From Bradysia coprophila (Eukaryota > Arthropoda > Insecta > Diptera > Sciaridae): a stretch of 64,000 nucleotides of DNA. Within the stretch, counting starts at the first letter, position 1; each line of letters opens with the position of its first letter. The translations under genes and the position numbers were made by a program. Positions 12,001-22,395 of the stretch are shown here, one piece after another. The stretch covers positions 580,797 to 644,796 of the forward strand of contig NW_023503307.1 of the NCBI RefSeq assembly GCF_014529535.1, written 5' to 3'. Below the pieces are notes generated by a model, which was not told the origin of the DNA, did not search any database, and saw nothing but the letters and a program-made list of their open reading frames with translations.

Positions 12001-14157
12001 TCTTTTTTGTCGAATCAAATCTCTTCATGTCATTATCACGATGCTCTTTATACTTCTCTTCAATAGCCTTATTGTCGACAATGAATCCTGCAGGAAAAGT
12101 CATTTTCAACACTTTTTTCTCTGTTTCGGCGACTCGGGCGGTCTTTTGCTCTGTCATTATACCTTGCTCAATCATCTTTTGCTGAGCCACAGCCAATCGG
12201 TTTTTCAATGGAACTGCACTGATAGTTGCCTTGGTATCGGTTACATTCGGCTGAGTAGTTTTGGTAGCGATGGTCGATGCAACCGACGTTCTATACGAAA
12301 ACGTTGAATTTCTGCAACTTTGCGATAACTTGGAATCGCTAAACTGATGACATAACTCGATCAAAGTGTCGTCTGGTGTAGTGGTGTTCTTGTTAGTACT
12401 TTCGCACAATTTTGGCATGTCAGTCAGGTTGTCGCATTTACTCAACAGGTCATCGCTGGTCACCCACGTAGTTGTAACGTCTTCGGATCCGTAAAAATCA
12501 GAGTTGTTCTCATAAATTTTATATAGAGCGTTATCTTGTTGCCGTTGCCAGTATGGTTGGTCGTCCAGTTCAGAAAACTCTGAAAACGGATGAGTTCATT
12601 TTTAGACAAGGATTGTTTTCGCAATTTTGTTCGACTGATAATTTCAATTGATTGTCACAGAACACATCAAACCCAAATAGTGTTTAGGAGTGAGATATTG
12701 GATTTTGTGTTTTGATAAGGTCAGTTCTTTCGATTACAGTGAAAACGCGATGGAAATTCGTGTGAATTTTGTTGAGCAGAGGCGAAGCCGCGGTCAATTA
12801 ACACACGAAACATGACTTTTCGCTTTTTCTCGAGTTAATAGATTTTACATGTTAAGGTTCGACCCGCAAGCATGTAATAGTACCATTACTGTCTTGCTAG
12901 GACATTTTTTGTGGAGGGGTGTAGGGAGGTTGTATTTCGAGCCGAAGGCGAAGAATGCGTTCCACACGCCTAAACAAAAAGTTTCCCAGCAAGACAATAC
13001 GTTACTTTGTTGTCTTGTGACCAGAAAATGCGAAAACACGGTTTTGGCAATGCGGCCAGAAAGCAAGACAACAAAAGACTTTTACTTGGAAAACATATTT
13101 ATTAAATAGTTATCGCTAACTTTGCGGTTTCGTCAACCATAAAAAGGAACTGTTTGTCTAATTCCTCAGTCTCTTCAGATAAAAAGCACCAGCTGAAAAA
13201 CAGGTAAAAATTTCGAATGTGCATCCATGTCGCTAAAAAATCCTGTCAGTTTTCTTCAGCAAAAAAGTATCATAAATGTAAATGTGACGATAACTTACTA
13301 ACCTTTCATAAAGTTGTCGCTGTTGACACCTTCCTTGGAACTCTTCAAAAATTCTGCAACCACCAAGGATTGAATGATCAAGGATCCGAAAAAGTGGTCC
13401 TCGTAATAGGCTCGGCATTTGAAGGTTAAATCATCCGCTTGGTGCAGATACTTCTCAACCATTTGCACAGCTCTCGAACTCCACTTTTTCGTCTTACGTG
13501 GCTCTTCTGCCGCCTTCATGAAATTATACTCCTACGAACACCAAACGGTCACATTAGTTTTTTTCTCGATATTCTGGACTTTTGTGGCTGGACTTACCAT
13601 AATGGACGGTACGATTTCGAAAAGGCCTCCTTTGAATATCAATCCCTCGTAGACAACTCTTAGCTCATCCGCTTCAATTGGACGTATTAGTCGACCGTCG
13701 GTTTCGATGGGAAATCTGCAGAAAAATAAAATGAAAACATAAAGATGGCGTACGATGACACAAATTTAATTTTTTTCCCGTAAATTACCCGTAATCGATA
13801 GCCCATAAGATGAACATCTCCTTGTTATATTGGAGTTTGAAATCAACTCGTCCTCTACAATTGTATGATTTCAACACATTAAATGGAGAAACCTTAATTT
13901 GCGTAATTCAAATTGTACCTGATCCACTTGTAGACACAGTCCGATATGTAGTGGCACAGAACAATTTCCCCAATTTGGGGCGAATAATTTTGCCAATGGC
14001 GATTTTCAATATGTCGGTTGACATAATGTTCGATTTCCTTATTTACCTCCGCCAATTTTTCCTCGCCTAGCGCATCTTCTTTGTATTTAAAGTAGAAATG
14101 GTGAGGATTGACGTAGTACGTGAGGAGAATTTTGTCATTTTTCCGAATTGAATTCAT
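6060..14157 (-). CDS. TDRD12/SoYb-like Tudor-DEAD helicase-CCCH-Tudor-CS protein
   Basis: Probable piRNA-pathway factor of the Yb/BoYb/SoYb (TDRD12) family, acting in germline or somatic perinuclear granules. I join 22 exons (14157-13919, 13854-13789, 13715-13598, 13531-13303, 12579-11958, 11797-11672, 11606-11474, 10917-10756, 10691-10491, 10421-10256, 10197-10051, 9991-9795, 9735-9604, 9087-8663, 8603-8461, 8401-8108, 8044-7678, 7620-7359, 7295-6867, 6804-6527, 6456-6239, 6220-6060). All are in phase, giving 1704 residues. Order: N-terminal Tudor (about 1-145); polar linker; helicase core (about 430-800) with Walker A ALTGKTWTYLP, motif II VFDNIDLAY in place of DEAD, motif III IITSRTW and motif V TDEVLHDIDI; a C-x8-C-x5-C-x3-H zinc finger (about 855-880); a Tudor (about 885-1065); a second C-terminal Tudor (about 1190-1390) after an acidic linker; and a p23-like CS domain with KIPKIKWHQTESIVALAI. 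The start ATG is the first in frame with the Tudor; an upstream exon is possible. Confidence 0.88.
12887..13000. repeat. Degenerate foldback in intron 4 of the TDRD12-like gene
   Basis: Arms of about 36 bases (12887-12922 and 12963-13000) pair imperfectly, around a loop containing GAGCCGAAGGCGAA. The same loop motif sits in the foldback at 36733-36835. Confidence 0.65.
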
Positions 14158-14396
14158 CGTTTGGATTTTGGAATAGACGTCCGGGGTTTCGATCACTTTC
14201 TTGACACGTTATCGATGCAAGGCCTCGTGACGGTATGACAAACTAATGAAATTTTTCTATTGAATTAAGCGGATATTTAACAATACTTCAGTGTTGGAAA
14301 CCGTTGGGAAGAGACAAAAGTCAATGAGAAAGTGGATTGAAAGAGAAAGAGACGGAAAATGAAACAAAACACATTTTAGGCTCGTCACGGCAGAGT

Positions 14397-14574
14397 AAAG
14401 TAAACCAGGCATGAGCGATTCATTTTTGAAACGTCAAATTAGCGACCTAATACATTGTATGAAAATGAACACTGACTTAATCGAATAATTATATTCGTAA
14501 AAATAAGGCTACTATATAATTCAGGTACGTAATCAAAACAAGCGCTTCTGCCTGGTTTACTTTACTCTGCCGTG
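14397..14574. mobile_element. MITE family A, copy 1 (178 bp)
   Basis: Terminal inverted repeats CACGGCAGAGTAAAGTAAAC / GTTTACTTTACTCTGCCGTG, with GGCTCGT on the left and GGCTAGT on the right, a 7-bp target duplication with one mismatch. The interior shares GAAACGTCAAAT and CATTGTATGAAAATGAAC-like text with copies at 20648 and 56256. It is non-coding. Confidence 0.85.
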
Positions 14575-14808
14575 GGCTAGTGATTCAATAAGGAAGGCTT
14601 CGTATAAGTTTGATATAACGAACATGCGAGAATAATTTCAGACAGCTTTTATGAGTTGTGTCAGAAATCTGTATGTTTTTTCATGAGCAGGAACATGACA
14701 GAGTAATGAAATGGTTTACTATGTCGTGGTCGGAACGAGACATGTCAATGTCAACTGATAATTTCTTTAAATCGCGTAGAGGATAATGCTCGAGCAGGCA
14801 CTTTATGC

Positions 14809-14937
14809 ACACCGGAAAGTGCTAAGGGGGTCGAGGAATATCTCCAAATAAATTTATAAAAATCAAAAGTCAAATTTTTGATTTTTAGAAATTTATTTGG
14901 AGGTATTCCCCGACTCCATTAGCACTTTCCGGTGTAC
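14809..14937. repeat. Hairpin repeat, about 60-bp arms
   Basis: Near-perfect palindrome: ACCGGAAAGTGCTAA pairs with the mirrored copy TTAGCACTTTCCGGT, and the pairing runs to the centre at about 14872. There is almost no loop. Probably a foldback element. Confidence 0.85.
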
Positions 14938-15200
14938 CCGGTGTACCTAAAGTTGACAAGTCACAATAACCGGCAACGTGTTAGTAAAAACAAAATTCTG
15001 AATTTTCGAGAAAAATATTTTCTTCAAGTCGATTTCTCACACTATCTGTATATAAAATTTGGTGTCACCCGCCTTCGTAGTTGTCTTAACCTGTTCTTTC
15101 AGAACTTTGATTAAGAGTAGCAAAATTTTATGAATAATCGGGAAATTTCAAGGAGGTACCGGAAAATAGTAAAAGTGGGAAAATATCCAGTTCAAAGACC

Positions 15201-15618
15201 AGAGTGGTGACCAGAATAACTTCCGCGTCCAACAACTATTTACAACAATTATTACATCCAGAGATATACGTTAAGAGCACCAAAAATCGTTGCTTTGCTG
15301 ACTCCAGGTGCAACAGCTACTAATCTGCGAAACTGCTTTTCCAATCTTCTTGATTAAACCCGTCAGTACCTTTTATTTGATGTATTTGTTTTGTTTCACT
15401 GATTGATTGATGATCGATACGTCAAATGAAAGATAGGTTTCATGGATCCGTAGCTGCTGGCAAGAAATCACGAAAAACAGGGCAAAACAGCGAGTTTTGC
15501 ATGTTTTTCACGAATACATTTTTGTTCAAAATTGATGACCGATACATCAAACGAAAGGTATTGAGGAGACCAGTCAGAAAAAATTGTTGATGTAAAAGTT
15601 ATTTTGGTCACCACTCTT
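15201..15618. repeat. Inverted-repeat-bounded segment (418 bp)
   Basis: AGAGTGGTGACCAGAATAAC (15201) pairs with its near-complement ending at 15618. The interior carries GATACGTCAAATGAAAG and GATACATCAAACGAAAG, also found in the repeat at 30731. Likely a non-autonomous DNA element. Confidence 0.6.
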
Positions 15619-15867
15619 GTGTTTCAACATTTTTGAAAGCATATTTTCCTACTTTTCCTTTCCCTCACCTCCCAGTAATTGAAGTGATCTGAATTTTGAG
15701 CACAGAAATGATGGATGTTTGTCAACGATCTTACCTTTTCGAAAAGGCGACTCTGTTCACTTCTTTGTAACAAATAATTACCCTAACTCGGAAACCACGT
15801 CAGTGATTAACCACCATATTTCACGATTAATTGTAGTTTTGCGACGATTCCACCGGTTAAATGCTGG

Positions 15868-15945
15868 TTAATCACTGATTCGTCATCACTTTAATCACTG
15901 ATTCGTCATCACTTTAATCACTGATTCGTCATCATGTTAATCACG
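15868..15945. repeat. 23-bp tandem repeat, three units plus a partial
   Basis: Unit TTAATCACTGATTCGTCATC plus ACT, starting at 15868, 15891 and 15914, with a truncated fourth unit. The first two units are identical and the third differs only at its last two bases. Confidence 0.9.
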
Positions 15946-16209
15946 TCAATAAAAAATAGTGGTTTCACCCTCGGGAAACCATAGTTCGAAGAAATATCAG
16001 AAATCTCTAAGGGAAATTGCTACTTCTGTGCAGTCTTCTTGATAATAAATAGACAAATCCATAAACGATGGTACTCGCTATCTTTTCTCATCTGTGCAGT
16101 ACGTTCGTATGGTTTCGTAGCTTAAGTGAATATTTACTACCGGCGATAGTTCTAAGTTTACTCGCTGTTCTAGGATCTTTATCCCTATAAATGATACGAT
16201 TGGATTTGA

Positions 16210-16215
16210 TTTATT
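16210..16215 (-). terminator. Polyadenylation signal of the IntS7 gene
   Basis: AATAAA on the minus strand, 63 bases past the stop codon; the only canonical signal close by. Confidence 0.5.
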
Positions 16216-16277
16216 CATTCATCGATCTCTGTATTTCATAATTCAATCATCTTTCCAATATAAAAAATAATTTCCTC

Positions 16278-19200
16278 TTAGAAGCGTCTAATTGGACCAC
16301 TACTGCTCGACTGTTTTGATGGATCGTCAGGTACTCGAATCAATAACGTGCTAACGGAAAACCAAAGAGAAAAATTTTTAATTCAAAGGGAAATCCAACA
16401 ATTAAGATCCAACGAAATTACCTCTTTGGACCAGTCGTCCACAATTGACTATTTCCATCGATAACTCCACATGCTTCCAATGTGACCTGCCATTGTCCAC
16501 CGACTGGTGCCGGCGCACCGAATTGTCCAGTCATTTGCATATTCGTCAGCGGCAGCAAAAAGCTACCGGTCAAAAAATCTCGATGCGGTTTAACCGTTTG
16601 TGTTAGGGTGATTGTGTCGTTTGCTGATTTAAAATCAGTATTTTTTGGTGTTATTAACTGTGACGTCAAGGTCAACTGGATAGCTTCAATCGAACGGAAG
16701 AGACTCGGTATTCGACCGTAATGCTGAATAACACCTTCGACTTTAACGACTAAACTACTGCCCGGTTGAACAACGACGGGATCGCCAGCAGCACGAGGTT
16801 GTGGACTAATCGACAGTTTGATGGAAGTGTTTTGTAGCACTTGGAAAAAGAATCTTGGCATGCAAACGGGTGACTGCATTATGATCTCAATTTGATTCAT
16901 GATGACGTCTGTGTGCTTGTTGGTAATGGTTTTCATGTTTCCCTGTTCAACCGGCAAATAGGACAGCTCTTTTTTCACTTTCTTGCAACAATTGATGAGA
17001 TACTTCGTTTCGGGATAAGATCCTTCGATCGGAATGTTAGGCGGATCGGATGGTTGAACAAAGCAGATCGTTTCAATGGACTGGCCAAGAATTCCGCAAA
17101 TGTGTTGTGTTCTGAAAATAGGATTTGAGATTCATTCACCGATTGTTTCGATTGTCATTTCGGCATCTTTACTCACATTTCCAGATACTCAAGTGTACAT
17201 GGATCGGCATCGAATGCTGACTTATACAATTTCCCATACATGTCCTCACAAGCTTTGATCGACTTAACAGCGTTCCTCAATTGATTGGTCACATGGCCAA
17301 ATTTTTGCAATTGATCTTTTTGTGCCAATGTCTGTGCGATAGCCGGTGGTGGTGTAATGCTTTGCGTATTTTTTATGATTACCAAATTGAACAGTGCCTC
17401 CAAGAACGTAGCTCTTAGACGAACAAATTCCGATTGAAATGTGAATGGATGCGACGGGGATGAGCTCGCTTTCAGTGTGGCCAGTGCTTTCCAGTACAAT
17501 TCGACCGCTCTTTCTAAACGTTCGGATATTATCAACGGTGGGATGGGGGATACTGATTGCAGATTGGGATCGATGGCTGGGTAATTCAATAGCAGCGTTT
17601 CATATTCAAATCCGTGTATCAGAATGCATTCCGCTTTCGAAATTTGTGCCAAGGCTGAGAGGAAAAAGTGCAATTTCTCTACCGACACATGGGTGGCCAG
17701 TTTGTGATATAATCTGGATGCGAAGTAGTGCTGGCCATATCTGAAAGAATGTCGACAAAGTCAATTGAAGTCACAGAATGGAAGAAAACATTAAATTACC
17801 TTGAAGCGGATCGAGCGATGCGATATTGTGTCCAGTAGCTAGTTACGAGAGACACTTTGTCGAACACATCAATTACATTTTGTGGCATGAAATGGCCGAG
17901 CATCGATTGCAAGCAAACGGCCGACAGAATTTCAACGAACCGGACTTGGTCTTTGTCAAAGTTATTGTCAACTATTGCTTCAAGTTTACGCAGTAAATTC
18001 GGTAGCAATTCTTGAAACGGATGGTTCGGTCCATCGACATTCATTGCCATATCGGACGATGTATTTGCAGTGGCTACCGAGTATTTGTTGTTGCAAAATT
18101 GAGAGCATAATGCACCGAGCGTTTCGCACATTAGAATCGAATGTTTGGTCGGATAAACTGTATTGGGCGAAGAAAAAAGTTGGCTGTTGAGTGAGGTCCT
18201 TGGATTGTAACAATATAAAGCCCACATTCACGGACCTATGTTGTTACATTTCTAGTCGAAATATCGCTTTACTACTCACCAAAATCGTCGGTCAATATTC
18301 CCCCAATCACTTCGACGAATTCTTCGGCAAATTCCAAATTTTTCTCCGACAATCTTATTCCGCATTTCAAATACTGTCTCAGTTCATTGACCAGTTTCTC
18401 GTTCATCAGTGACGAGTAAATTAGACTTTCCAAATGTAAATTGATTTGTTCCATGTACTCGGGCGGCGGACTAATTTTTTCAGTGTAGCAATACGAAACG
18501 AGGCTCGTTAGTATGCCCAATGCTTGACTAGCAGCAGTGTGATGTTCCAACACCAAACAATTGGAGCATAATTCCACCAGAAGTGACTGTTCTTCGTTGA
18601 GCAGGGCGTTGCATGTAACGGGACAATCGGTCAGTGTAAGCACCACGGATAAGACAAGACTCTGTTCATTGCCCAGATCACTAAAAAAGCAAAGGAAACA
18701 ATAGACAATGTTAGACCTGACGAACATTATTGGCATAAAAGTTTGACTTACTTGCACGTCATCGCTTTAGAAATCAAATTTCGTAGAGCTCCTTTCGGCC
18801 ATAAATGAGCACCTTTCTGTGCCAACGACAACATGGACCGCAGGATTTGATACCGAACACGTTTCCGGGGATCTTGTAAAAATGTAAGCAACAAATTAAC
18901 TTGATCCGGAATATCAATCAACGTTGCGCACGAAAGTTGTGTTAGCGAATCCAAAATTACGACGACAAAATTTTCGGATGGATATTTCGGCAGCAAATTG
19001 ATGCACAACGTTTTGACCAGAGCGGCAGTATTTCCATCGTGATGCATGTGTCGCAAGACTGGAATAAGTTGAAGTTTCATACTGATTGGCGTTTGGAGAG
19101 ATTCGATCATCGATGCCACCTTTGAGCACATACTAATGGCAAACGTTCTGAAAATCGGAAGGCCATGGAATCAAACAGAAATTCAAGAAGAACGAACCGG

Positions 19201-19875
19201 AAATACTTACTTTGACTGAGCAGCAAATAATACACTAGAGTGGATAGCAGCTTCGACCTCAACAGTATCGTGACTGTCCAATGCTCTTCGAATGGCATGG
19301 TGAACTTGTTGTTTTTCTGGAATAACACCAGCTACAGCACCCAATGTTCTCAATGCAAGCGCTCTGGCAATCGGATCATTGGTATGGATCACAGTGAAGA
19401 TTCGTTTGACAAATTCGTCGACGTTCAAGATCTTCTCCAAATGTTTTTCACTTTGCTGACAGACGCGCAAGATCCATAGTCGAATGAGGTTGGATCTAAG
19501 ACATGAATTGTGGATTAGTTCGGTATGTAGTCACAAATTGTATGACCTATCGAAAAGCCTACCCGTAGCGGAAAAACTCTGCTAATTTTAAGAATGAAGA
19601 GTTGATCAGAATGGGAAACGGATATTTCTCGAACAGTTTCGGGAACCGTACAATTGCTTCACATTGTTCTCCGATTTTTGTTGAACGAAGACCTGTGAAA
19701 TGGACAAAACAATCACACTCGTTAACATGGGTTGCGCGTCAGGTTATGTTTATTCGGCAGGATATTTACCTTTGTCGAGTTCTGTAAGTACAGAATTTGC
19801 GTCCTGGTCACATTCGTTCAGGAAATTTTCATTAAATGAATTGATACGCGTTCCACCTAGATTGGAATTCGACAT
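16278..19875 (-). CDS. IntS7: Integrator complex subunit 7
   Basis: Subunit of the Integrator complex, which cleaves snRNA 3' ends and attenuates RNA polymerase II transcripts in the nucleus. Nine exons: 19875-19770, 19692-19563, 19495-19211, 19147-18752, 18680-18276, 18198-17800, 17740-17177, 17111-16422 and 16350-16278. They join in phase to 1015 residues, close to the fly protein. The N-terminal NSVLTELDKGLRSTKIGEQC, RFPKLFEKYPFPILINSSF and QQSEKHLEKILNVDEFVKRI are family hallmarks. The rest is HEAT-like helical repeats, then a beta-rich C-terminus ending LWTTGPKSTLLIRVPDD. The junction at 18276/18198 uses a weak donor (GTAGTA) and an AAG acceptor, chosen because the stronger GTGAGT donor gives the wrong phase. 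An ATG following a short 5' flank opens the gene. Confidence 0.93.
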
Positions 19876-20647
19876 TTAAATTGTCTGTTGTGTTTGTCCT
19901 CTGAAAAGCCGAAATAAAAAAAGAAAATAAAACAAAATTTGACAGTTGACAGTTGAAATCAGCGAGTAGCACGACGCGTAGCGCGTTCAGTGTCATCGCC
20001 TTGGGAGTTAGTGTGGCACAACCAAAATAATCGACCAAAAACGCGGGACATTTTTGAAATTTATGGTTGCAATGATTCTTTAATCATTTCACTTTGTGTC
20101 CTGAATTATTTATGAAAGTGTGCTCTACCACAGCAGCCGAGACAGGGAGAAGTCAATGGAAGATGTAAGCCCAAAAAACTATCCAAAATGACAGTCGAAT
20201 TCATTTTTGTATTAGAAATCAATATTGAGTTGTAACCCGGAAATGAGCCGGAACCGAACTGGCAGCGAACCGTAAGCGACACCTAGCCGGGTATTTAGTC
20301 AGGATTAGTTTTGTCAAAAGCAGTATTACGTATTAAGCTTTTCATGCCTTGAGCATACATTTCGGATAGAAAAATCCTCAGATGATTGTCTTTTTGAAAA
20401 TCCTCTGGGAAATATTTGCCCCTCGGCTTTCCAGTTCAGCTCAGGTTCATTTCCAGGCAGAACGAGAATTGTCCGAAAACTTTTTATTTGATTAGACTTC
20501 ATCCGTTGCGTTCTATTTTTTTATGAAATAACTTCGCTCTTGTAAAAAATCAATGAAATACCATAGCAGTGAAGTTGGTTCACATAAAAATAGAGCGCTA
20601 ACAGTATAAAGAAATGTAATGGAAATATTGTCGAATTACACGAAAAT

Positions 20648-20795
20648 CACGGCAGAGTAAAAGTAAACCTGGCAGGAGCGGCTCATTATTGAAACGTCAA
20701 ATGAGGGACCTAGTACACTGTATGAAAATGAACTCAAATGAACAGATCTCTAGTCAAACAAGCGCTCCTGCCTGGGTTACTTTTACTCTGCCGTC
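20648..20795. mobile_element. MITE family A, copy 2 (about 148 bp)
   Basis: Ends CACGGCAGAGTAAAAGTAAA and TTACTTTTACTCTGCCGT, with interior GAAACGTCAAATGAGGGACC matching copies 1 and 3. Flanks CGAAAAT / CGATAAT may be a decayed 7-bp duplication, offset by a few bases. Confidence 0.8.
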
Positions 20796-20835
20796 GACGA
20801 TAATCTATAAAATTTGTGCTCGGTAGCACTGCCCA

Positions 20836-20930
20836 ACGTAAATATAGTGAGGAGGTAATGCCATTCAGACGCGCGGCCTAGCACATAAGTTCGATGCCAA
20901 TGACATCTTTTTTTCCTCACTATATTTACC
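20836..20930. repeat. Short terminal-inverted-repeat element
   Basis: ACGTAAATATAGTGAGGA (20836) pairs with TCCTCACTATATTTACC (20914-20930) around about 60 unrelated bases. It fits a very short MITE. Confidence 0.65.
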
Positions 20931-21190
20931 TTGGCCCTATAGTTTTGGCGCTTTCACATAAACAGTTTTCAGAATTTAATTGTTCTACGTCGTGAGTTAT
21001 GAAGCTCATGAAACCATGATCGGTGTTTGTCGAAATAAAAAAGAATCAGTAGAACAATTCTATTAGAACATGCGTAACTTACCTTTCCGCTCGCAGTCGT
21101 AGGCACGTAAAGTCCAACTTCCTCTTTAGGGTTTTAATTCCTGAGCATAGAGGTTTTATCTTCTGTTTTAAGCAAAACGCTTACATAGGA

Positions 21191-21260
21191 AACTTAAGTA
21201 GTCAGAGTAATCAAAACCAGCCAAAAACTTAAGTAGTCAGAGTAATCAAAACCAGCCAAA
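21191..21260. repeat. 35-bp perfect tandem duplication
   Basis: The unit beginning AACTTAAGTAGTCAGAGTAA occurs twice head to tail, at 21191 and 21226, with no differences. Confidence 0.9.
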
Positions 21261-22395
21261 ATCAGATGTGACTTGTCACAGCAAATTTGGCGCACGTACA
21301 CCTACACATAATGTAGAGATTGATCATGATAAAAACCACCACTGGCTGCGCCATTGTGAGCAGTTTTTTTTTTCGTTTGTCAATAAAATATGTTTTGATT
21401 CACAGTTGATAAAAAAACAATGCAATGTTTCCATGTCCTCCTTGTACGAACCTCCCACATCGCTGATGTATATTCAGCTGAGATTACCTGTTCAGACGTA
21501 CCTTACACGACATATTTTGGTATGATTTGTCGATTTTATTTGCAAATAAAGTTGAAATTTTTGGTCGAAAAGTCTTAAGTTTGAACACTGACAGAGTTAC
21601 TCTGCCCGAGTGAAGGCGAAGGTCAACAACGTTGTTATGGTATTTCATAGCTGGACTCCTCAGCTATAAACTACAGTTAGTAGTAATGCCTTCTGTTACC
21701 AATAGCCCGAGATATCAGTCAACAATGTGTGCAATTTCATGCTACTACCCCGAAAATCAAAATCAGCCTAATGGGCAAGCGAAAAATTAATTTTTGAATT
21801 TTTTTTTTTTTTGCTGTTTCGGATTCCTTGGTCAATTCTAAGTACAGCCAGGCCTTTTTAAATAAAAACAAAATGAAAATGCGACCCACCCTAATGTACA
21901 TCTTAGCTGCACTTAGTGTGGTCAGTATGTAAAATGTACATATGCAGAACATAATATTCAGCTGTAAAGCTTGTAAAATAGTTCTGCACAGCTAACACCC
22001 TAAAAAAAAAATCCCGTGTAAGGCGTCTGCCATCCATAGATGTTAGATGATGTTTAAGTTTTCATTACTACAGGATTTCGACAGAAAACATTTTGTAGTT
22101 GCATACGCGTTGGAAAACTTTCAGGAAATATTTTTCTTATTTTTCCCAATTTTGTATCATCATTCGATTCATACATTCTAAAAAAAAAAAACAAAAAAAC
22201 CAAGAACAATTTTGCGTTGGATAAATATGCTGCGTCTTCCATTAACAATTCACTTTGAATTTGTTGAAATAAAATTTAATTTCTCCCTTGGACTAAACAC
22301 TTACATTAAGTATACAAATAAAACTTACCACGGATACAATTTCTGGATTTTCTAATGCTAAACACTTTAAACTTAATGAATGGACAGTTTTTCTC

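Larger units (their letters stand above)
19876..22395. other. Intergenic with small repeats; IntS7 promoter side
   Basis: The stretch 19876-20040 is probably IntS7 5' sequence. The rest is AT-rich DNA with the MITE, hairpin and tandem duplication listed separately. No further gene was recognised. Confidence 0.5.
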
